This document shows, piece by piece, positions 4,219 through 9,184 of a stretch of DNA of 9,184 bases. This DNA is from an uncultured Lachnospiraceae bacterium (GTDB lineage Bacteria; Bacillota; Clostridia; Lachnospirales; Lachnospiraceae), in contig USKC01000105.1 in the NCBI GenBank assembly GCA_900555195.1, positions 1 to 9,184 of the forward strand, in the 5' to 3' direction. Under the pieces are notes generated by a model. That model made no database searches. It was not told the origin of the DNA and saw only the letters and a list, made by a program, of their open reading frames with translations. Both the position numbers and the translations under genes were made by a program. How positions within the stretch are numbered: position 1 is the first letter of the stretch; each line of letters begins with the position of its first letter.

Positions 4219-6669
4219 TTACTGCGCATACGGCTTCAGGAACCCTGCTCCTGACCATATTATCCCTTCTGTCAGCAATACCGCAAGCGCAGTCTGGCTA
4301 CCTTCTGTGGCGCGCACCGCAAGCCCAGGTGGCGTCAGCCAGGAAAATACCTCCAGCGCCGCAGACAGCTGCCCTAAATCCATAAAACAACCGCCCAGCA
4401 GACACAGCACCAGAGCCAGGAACGGAGCAAGCCCATCCACCCGCCCTTCCAGCGCGGTCAGACGGATAAGCAGCAACGACAGGCCCGCTGTGCAGAAGGC
4501 ATATGCCAGCACAGCGGCAACGGCCGCAGGCTGCAGGCTGTCCGCAGCTGCCAGTGCGGCCAATCCCATAACCGCACCCAGGAACGAAAGCGCCAGGCAG
4601 TCACTGCCTCGTGAAAGCCAGCCGCCCCGAACGAGCGAGTACATTCTCCATTCCACCCGCCTTCCATCCCGGCCCCCCGCCCAGGCTGCAGCCGCCAGCT
4701 GGCCAAACAGCACCACCAGGGCGGCAAAGCCCATGGGACTGGGCCTAAAAGGCGATGGCGCATCTTCTCCCTGCAGGGTCTGCACAGTGTAAAGGGGCGG
4801 CATCTTCTGCTCTATGTGGTCAATATAAGCGAACAGCCTGTCCACCTGCTCTTCGGTGAGCGCAGCCCCCATTCTCTGTCCGGCATCATCCACTGCACGA
4901 AGCCTGCTGCGCTGGGCTGCCACCTGTCCCGCAATGATCTCCCGCGCCCCCTGCACCGATACAGCCGAAGCGGCTCCCGTATAATGCAGAGGTGCCTCCT
5001 CCGCTTCGGAGGGCTTTTCCTCAGAGGACATTTCCCCGGAAGGCATTTCCTCGGAAAGCATTTCCGTGGAAATACTTTCCATATATCCATCCCGAATGAT
5101 AAGCAGCCCTTCCACCTCACCGGACAGCAGAAGGCGAGCCGCATCTTCACATGCATCCACCAAAGACACTCCCTCCTGCTCGGACAGCCGCTGTACCAGC
5201 TGCCTGGACAGCTGGGTTTCATCCTGGTCGCACACGGCCAGACGCAGCGGGGCAGAAGATGCCCTCTGCATGCTAACGCAGGCCAGGCCGCACAACAGCG
5301 CCGTGCCCATCAGCGCAGCCAGCCCGCACAGCCCGCCTCCCATGGCCCAAAGCTTAAACCCGGTCAGACCGATCAGCCGGACACCGAACGGCGTTAAACG
5401 CGTCATGCCGCTCTTTCCGACAGCCCCGCAGCCCGGCTCAGCCCATGCGACACGGTTTTGCCCGTTTATGGTTCCGCCGCCAGAGCGCCATGCAGAACGG
5501 ACAGCCGAGCGTCGAGCGGCCAGCCAGGCTAATGCCAGCCCTCCTGCGCCCATCACCGCAACCGGCCACAGCAAGCCGAATATTTCCATCCAGTCCGCCC
5601 CCCGGGCGATTCCCTCCAGCCCAAGCATAGCATAGTAGGGCAGAGTGAATCGGCCTAACAGCGGCAGCGGCGCGGGAAGCAGATGACGCGGCCAAAGGCA
5701 GCCTCCCAGCGCCAGGGACAGCAACAGAAGGATATTCCCCCATCTCTGCGCCGCCTGCGCTGAATCCAGCCATATAGCCAACGCCAGCTGTGGCCCGAAA
5801 GCGCCCAAAAGAAGAAGCAGCACCACCACCGCCAGAACGCCCGGAGAGACAGGGCGCAGCAGCGCCACGAGCAGCAGCACCGTCGGCAGGGTGAGCAGCA
5901 TGGCCAACAGGAATTTCGAGCATACAAACAAAGCCGGGCTTTGCCCGGCCGCCTTATATCTGGGAAGCACCCCAAGATGGAGTTCCTCCGGCAATGTTTT
6001 TACCGCTGCCATTGCAAAAAACATCACCAATACCGACAAGGCTGCGGCCGCCAGACGCCGCACCAGCGCGCCTCCCACGTCGCTGGCCGCAACCGCCTGA
6101 TCGAACACCTTCTGACGGCCCAGCGCATCCTGAAATAGATCCACTGAAACTTCTTCATACAGGCTTTGTTCCAGTTCGGGAGTCAGTTCGCCATAACAGA
6201 GCTGATATACGCCCAAAGCGGCCGACTGGTCGGCACGGATGATATCCATTACCGACCCAAGAATGCCTTCAAACAGCGCCGCTTCCAGTTCCATATCCCG
6301 ATTCAGCGTCACCGTCACCGGGCTGCTGTTCATGGTATAAAGGTCATAGAAAAAATTCTCCGGAATGGTGACCACCGCCGCGACCCCCTCCTGGATCGCC
6401 ATCTGGTCGCTTTCATGCGGCTCCAGACGCCGTACCTGTGAAAACAGCTCGATGTCCTCAATCTGTGAAACCAGGGAACGGGACATCAAGGTTTCATCCT
6501 GGTCACGCACCGCAATGGGAAAAGGGCGGACAAATGTCTGCGCACTCCAGTCTCCCATTCCCATCACCAACGCAGCCAGCAAAACCAGCGGCAGCAGCAG
6601 GGCGGCCAGCCCTGCACCGCCCCAGAACAGCTTCAGATCTTTATAAAGGGCGGCCTTCAGTCCGCGCAT
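4219..6669 (-). CDS. Fused tandem ABC-2 exporter permease (two halves in one chain)
   Basis: This 816-residue membrane protein is predicted to form the whole transmembrane part of an ABC-2 type exporter. Each half has one helix, a large extracytoplasmic loop and about five further helices. Half 1 has helices near residues 18-38, 206-224, 250-272, 275-300, 309-328 and 360-385. Half 2 begins near residue 425, with its first helix at 441-465 and the rest from about 645. The halves are recognisably related: FPIAVRDQDETLMSRSLV (residues 50-67) matches LRLAVCDQDETQLSRQLV (475-492), and a VVTIPENF-type segment near 100 matches LLIIRDGY near 523-529. The second outer loop carries a Glu/Ser-rich five-residue repeat (531-555). 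The ATG at 6669 has GAGGAGG upstream and overlaps the ATPase gene by 29 bases; an in-frame ATG at 6744 lies deep within that gene. The substrate is unknown. Confidence 0.85.
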   Translation of the reverse strand: MRGLKAALYKDLKLFWGGAGLAALLLPLVLLAALVMGMGDWSAQTFVRPFPIAVRDQDETLMSRSLVSQIEDIELFSQVRRLEPHESDQMAIQEGVAAVVTIPENFFYDLYTMNSSPVTVTLNRDMELEAALFEGILGSVMDIIRADQSAALGVYQLCYGELTPELEQSLYEEVSVDLFQDALGRQKVFDQAVAASDVGGALVRRLAAAALSVLVMFFAMAAVKTLPEELHLGVLPRYKAAGQSPALFVCSKFLLAMLLTLPTVLLLVALLRPVSPGVLAVVVLLLLLGAFGPQLALAIWLDSAQAAQRWGNILLLLSLALGGCLWPRHLLPAPLPLLGRFTLPYYAMLGLEGIARGADWMEIFGLLWPVAVMGAGGLALAWLAARRSAVRSAWRSGGGTINGQNRVAWAEPGCGAVGKSGMTRLTPFGVRLIGLTGFKLWAMGGGLCGLAALMGTALLCGLACVSMQRASSAPLRLAVCDQDETQLSRQLVQRLSEQEGVSLVDACEDAARLLLSGEVEGLLIIRDGYMESISTEMLSEEMPSGEMSSEEKPSEAEEAPLHYTGAASAVSVQGAREIIAGQVAAQRSRLRAVDDAGQRMGAALTEEQVDRLFAYIDHIEQKMPPLYTVQTLQGEDAPSPFRPSPMGFAALVVLFGQLAAAAWAGGRDGRRVEWRMYSLVRGGWLSRGSDCLALSFLGAVMGLAALAAADSLQPAAVAAVLAYAFCTAGLSLLLIRLTALEGRVDGLAPFLALVLCLLGGCFMDLGQLSAALEVFSWLTPPGLAVRATEGSQTALAVLLTEGIIWSGAGFLKPYAQ
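5006..5080 (-). repeat. Five 15-bp tandem repeats within the permease gene
   Basis: Read on the minus strand, the units are 5080-5066, 5065-5051, 5050-5036, 5035-5021 and 5020-5006. Each begins GGAAA and contains a TCC or TCT near its end; neighbouring units differ at a few positions. In frame they encode ESIST, EMLSE, EMPSG, EMSSE and EKPSE. The unit length is a multiple of three, so copy-number changes would preserve the reading frame. The array falls in the predicted extracytoplasmic loop of the second permease half and has no counterpart in the first half. Confidence 0.85.
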
Positions 6670-7333
6670 TGCCTTTCTCCTCCTCTCCGACAGGAATTCC
6701 GTCCTGCAGGGTAAGGATGCGGTCACAGACGCGTTCCAGTTCACCTGCCTGATGGCTGACCAGGATCACGCCGCTTCCCTGGTCCCGTACATGCTCCAGC
6801 ATCTTACAAATCAGATCCGCGGAATGGACATCCGCCCCTACAGTAGGCTCATCCAGCAGCAGCAAAGCCGGCGTCACCATCAACGCGCTCGCAAGATGCA
6901 GGCGGCGCTTCATGCCCCCTGAGTAAAAGCGTACCGGCTGCCGCCCCTTGTCTTCCAACTCCATCTGTTTTAACAGCCACCGGCTGCGCCGTCCGATTAT
7001 CCGGGAGGGAAGGCCGCACGCGAGCCCCCAAAAGCGCAGATTCGCCAAACCGGTCAGGCTTTCATACAATGAAAGTTCCTGCGGCACATAGCCAATCCGC
7101 CCCCTCACCTGTGGCGCAAGCTGACGGCTTCCCGCCGTAGGCCGGATCGTGCCTGCGATCACACCCAGCAACGTGCTCTTACCCGCTCCGTTATGGCCGC
7201 GCAGGCCCAGGATCTCCCCGGAGCGCACGGTAAGATCCAACGGCCCCAGCACCGGTTCACCCTTGGAGAAATACCGCTTCTCAATTCCCTTCAGGGTGCA
7301 GAGAATCTCTCCACCCTGCATTGGCTCAATCAT
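6641..7333 (-). CDS. ABC-2 exporter ATP-binding protein
   Basis: This 230-residue nucleotide-binding subunit powers the adjacent fused permease. All ATPase motifs are present: Walker A GHNGAGKST (residues 46-54), Q-loop glutamine at 85 in YVPQE, signature YSGGM (137-141), Walker B LLLLDEP (157-163) with Glu162 as catalytic base, and the switch histidine at 194 in ILVSHQ. The SGGM form of the signature is usual in DrrA/NatA-type exporters. The chosen ATG at 7333 overlaps the upstream stop codon as ATGATTGA, so translation is probably coupled; no clear ribosome binding site precedes it. Alternatives are ATG at 7321 and an upstream ATG at 7408 preceded by GAGG, which would add 25 residues read out of frame from the previous gene. 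The 3' end overlaps the permease gene by 29 bases. Confidence 0.92.
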   Translation of the reverse strand: MIEPMQGGEILCTLKGIEKRYFSKGEPVLGPLDLTVRSGEILGLRGHNGAGKSTLLGVIAGTIRPTAGSRQLAPQVRGRIGYVPQELSLYESLTGLANLRFWGLACGLPSRIIGRRSRWLLKQMELEDKGRQPVRFYSGGMKRRLHLASALMVTPALLLLDEPTVGADVHSADLICKMLEHVRDQGSGVILVSHQAGELERVCDRILTLQDGIPVGEEEKGNARTEGRPL

Positions 7334-8993
7334 ATACGGAGGGCATGTTATAATACAGCTCATAGCGCAGGGTATCCGTGATGTTATACAACCAGTCAAG
7401 CATTTCATCCTCGCTGTAGCTGCTGATGTCCTCCTGCTCTGCCTTGGGCTCGGATGCGGTGCTCTTATCCGTGGTGTTCACCGTCACCTCCAGCCGGCTG
7501 AAGGAACCGCCTATTAAATAGGAGTCATCCTGGATCCGAAGCGTATGATCCACTCCATTCTCCCCTTCCTCTATCACCAGGTCAACTCCGCCGTCCCAAC
7601 CATCTGCAGAGAACGCATATTCTCCGTAAGGCAGACCGAAATAAGTGGTTTTCTCTTCGTCCAAATCATATTCAATGGAGTATTCTTCTCCATAAGAGTT
7701 GGTAAACGTCGTCTCCCCGATGTATCTGCTGCCGTCTTTTTCATAGGAATTGAGCAGCATAAATGCATCGCCATAAGTAGAACCGGCGTACAGCGCCTCT
7801 TCCCGCTCCTTCTCGTCTCCGCCGCGCTCGTAGGTCAGTTCAATCTCTTCCTCGTCCATTTCCAGGCGAATCAGGCACACCTCGCCGCCGTCCACGCCCA
7901 GCGTCCAGCTAAATCCGCTATCCTCCACGGCATCTCCGATATCCGCGGCCTCGTCCTCCAGCATATCCGCCAGATCCACCAGCGCGTCATCCAACGCTCC
8001 CTCAATATCATAGCCTCCGTAGGAACCGTAATACAAAACTTCAATCGCTCTCGCGAACGCATCCAGATCCACGGTTTTCAGAATCGCGCTGCGCAGATTC
8101 TCATCCTCACGCAGATGATCTGCCAGCGCAGTCAGCATATCCTCCACGTCCTCCGCCCGGGGCGTAAAGGTATATACCTTCCCGGTCACGCTTCCGCCCA
8201 GTTCTTCCAGACGGATCTTCTGGCTGCGCTCTACTTCCACATTCTCATCATTCACCGCCGTATAGACAACGTCAAGGTAAGCGCGCAGAAGCGAACCCCA
8301 TTCCTCACCGGAAAGCTGCGGCAGGGACAAAGCGCCGAACTCTATCTGCTCTCCCGTCATCGTATAGACCAATTCCGCCAGATCCATCACATAATAAGTA
8401 TCCTCCACCTCCGGCAGGTACAAGCCCAGGCGCCCTTCGTCATAAGTAACGGCTGCGGACATAACCGGGCTTCCCATCATGGTCAACTCCCCATTGGCAA
8501 GCACCTTGTTGCGATCCACATCCAGCTTCAGGCAGATGGATGAATCTTCCAGAAACGAGTTAATCTCCGGGTCGTCCACGCTTCCGGTAATGGTGATATC
8601 TGAAGAAAACTGTCCCGATCCCAACGCATCCAGCCGCTCCTCCAAATTGCTGATCACATCATTCAGCACCAGTTCCTCATGATACTCAATAAACTGCTTG
8701 GCCGGTGAAACGAACAGCGGCACAATCAGCTTAACGATCACAACAGCCAGAATAATCACTCCTGCCAGGGCTCCAATGCCGGTCAGAAGCTTCTTTCTGG
8801 AATTGGGTGTCATTCTTGCTCCCGGCATGGCGCCTGCGTTTGGAACAGGCATTCCTGCCATACCCGCTCCCGGCGCGGGCCCTGAAGCCGCTCCCGATGC
8901 AGGCCCCGGCGCAGGAGGCTGAACCGCCCCGCAGTTCCCGCAGAACTGGGCATCATCTGGCAATTTGTGACCACAATCCGGACAAAATTTCAT
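7326..8993 (-). CDS. Zinc-ribbon, membrane-anchored protein with large extracytoplasmic domain
   Basis: This 555-residue protein of unknown function is the first gene of the ABC exporter operon. It begins with a zinc ribbon (Cys4, Cys7, Cys18 and Cys21 in CPDCG and CGNCG), followed by a Pro/Ala/Gly-rich linker (about 24-60), one membrane helix (about 69-94) and a long acidic, beta-rich region to the C-terminus. There is no cleavable signal, so the ribbon should face the cytoplasm and the rest the outside. The segment around residues 155-205 (strand-rich, with GELTMMGSPVMSAAV and YLPEVEDTYYVMD) vaguely recalls lipoprotein-carrier folds, but that is a guess. The ATG at 8993 is chosen because GGGGGAG lies just upstream; the in-frame ATG at 9035 would add 14 residues before the zinc ribbon and lacks this support. 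It could be a sensor or accessory subunit of the exporter. Confidence 0.82.
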   Translation of the reverse strand: MKFCPDCGHKLPDDAQFCGNCGAVQPPAPGPASGAASGPAPGAGMAGMPVPNAGAMPGARMTPNSRKKLLTGIGALAGVIILAVVIVKLIVPLFVSPAKQFIEYHEELVLNDVISNLEERLDALGSGQFSSDITITGSVDDPEINSFLEDSSICLKLDVDRNKVLANGELTMMGSPVMSAAVTYDEGRLGLYLPEVEDTYYVMDLAELVYTMTGEQIEFGALSLPQLSGEEWGSLLRAYLDVVYTAVNDENVEVERSQKIRLEELGGSVTGKVYTFTPRAEDVEDMLTALADHLREDENLRSAILKTVDLDAFARAIEVLYYGSYGGYDIEGALDDALVDLADMLEDEAADIGDAVEDSGFSWTLGVDGGEVCLIRLEMDEEEIELTYERGGDEKEREEALYAGSTYGDAFMLLNSYEKDGSRYIGETTFTNSYGEEYSIEYDLDEEKTTYFGLPYGEYAFSADGWDGGVDLVIEEGENGVDHTLRIQDDSYLIGGSFSRLEVTVNTTDKSTASEPKAEQEDISSYSEDEMLDWLYNITDTLRYELYYNMPSVYD

Positions 8994-9033
8994 TTCAATC
9001 TCCCCCTTGGATTCCGTGCGCCCTTCCCTGTCC

Positions 9034-9051
9034 ACATTTGGCGAAAAATGT
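9034..9051. promoter_or_regulatory. Short perfect inverted repeat in the operon leader
   Basis: ACATTT (9034-9039) and AAATGT (9046-9051) are exact reverse complements around GGCGAA, lying between the operon promoter and the zinc-ribbon gene. It could be an operator half-site pair or a small leader hairpin. Chance cannot be excluded for six-base arms. Confidence 0.25.
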
Positions 9052-9076
9052 CGGGATAACGCACAATTTTTACTAT

Positions 9077-9105
9077 ATTCTATTAGATATATCCTGAAAA
9101 GTCAA
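9077..9105 (-). promoter_or_regulatory. Near-consensus promoter of the zinc-ribbon/ABC operon
   Basis: On the minus strand TTGACT (9105-9100) is followed by a 17-base spacer and TAGAAT (9082-9077). Each box matches five of six bases of the sigma-A consensus at ideal spacing. Transcription would start near 9070, giving an untranslated leader of about 77 bases before the ATG at 8993. This suggests strong housekeeping-type expression of the three-gene operon unless a repressor acts. Confidence 0.75.
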
Positions 9106-9184
9106 TGTCACTTCCAAAGTAAGGATGACAAGGAGATGCGGTTCTGTCCTCCGGCGTCAGCCCCATCCGGGCATCCCTCCCCTG

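Noticed and set aside
5006..5080. Tandem 15-bp units considered as a CRISPR array or phase-variation tract
   Set aside because: There are no spacers, the units are far shorter than CRISPR repeats, and 15 bp is a multiple of three, so changes would not switch the frame on or off.
7545..8543. Plus-strand frame of about 332 codons opposite the zinc-ribbon gene
   Set aside because: It lies wholly antisense to a gene with a clear zinc ribbon, membrane helix and ribosome binding site; its own translation shows no domain pattern.
9083..9184. Possible C-terminal end of another minus-strand gene entering from the right edge
   Set aside because: Two minus frames stay open from the edge (stops at 9083-9085 and 9108-9110), but with only about 30 codons neither can be told from chance, and the longer one runs through the operon promoter.

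Overview
The window looks like a chromosomal segment from a Gram-positive gut-type Clostridia, probably Lachnospiraceae. The basis is mid-50s percent G+C by eye, strong AGGAGG-type ribosome binding sites, a cytoplasmic GH3 glycosidase of the beta-xylosidase type, a Mef-like MFS pump, and a zinc-ribbon/single-membrane-segment protein linked to an ABC-2 exporter. This placement is inference; there is no rRNA or marker gene in the window.

Layout. Positions 1-135 form one very long imperfect foldback whose left end meets the window edge. Positions 136-390 hold no gene but contain a candidate promoter (296-324) and a perfect operator-like palindrome (332-347). Positions 391-535 look like a drug-responsive leader: a 12-residue peptide beginning MRL behind an excellent ribosome binding site, then several competing hairpins, the last terminator-like. 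It lies just ahead of an MFS efflux pump gene (563-1861, plus strand). The pump converges on a GH3 glycosidase gene (1947-4058, minus strand), and a perfect 15-bp stem terminator at 1882-1918 lies between the two stop codons.

The rest is a minus-strand three-gene operon read from right to left. It encodes a zinc-ribbon/membrane-anchor/large extracytoplasmic-domain protein (8993 to 7326), an ABC ATPase (7333 to 6641) and an 816-residue ABC-2 permease (6669 to 4219). Adjacent genes overlap by 8 and 29 bases. A near-consensus promoter (TTGACT, 17 bp, TAGAAT) precedes the operon. The permease is an internal duplication: two ABC-2 halves fused in one chain, both carrying a DQDET motif at residues 56-60 and 481-485. 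Its second outer loop contains five 15-bp tandem repeats.

How the parts fit. The ATPase and fused permease should form a complete exporter, with the anchored zinc-ribbon protein as its obligate but uncharacterised partner. The GH3 enzyme would cleave imported xylo- or gluco-oligosaccharides in the cytoplasm. It has its own TATAAT-type promoter with an adjacent palindrome, but no clear terminator separates it from the ABC operon, so read-through is possible. The most noteworthy items are the putative leader-peptide attenuator of the MFS pump and the zinc-ribbon/fused-permease exporter.
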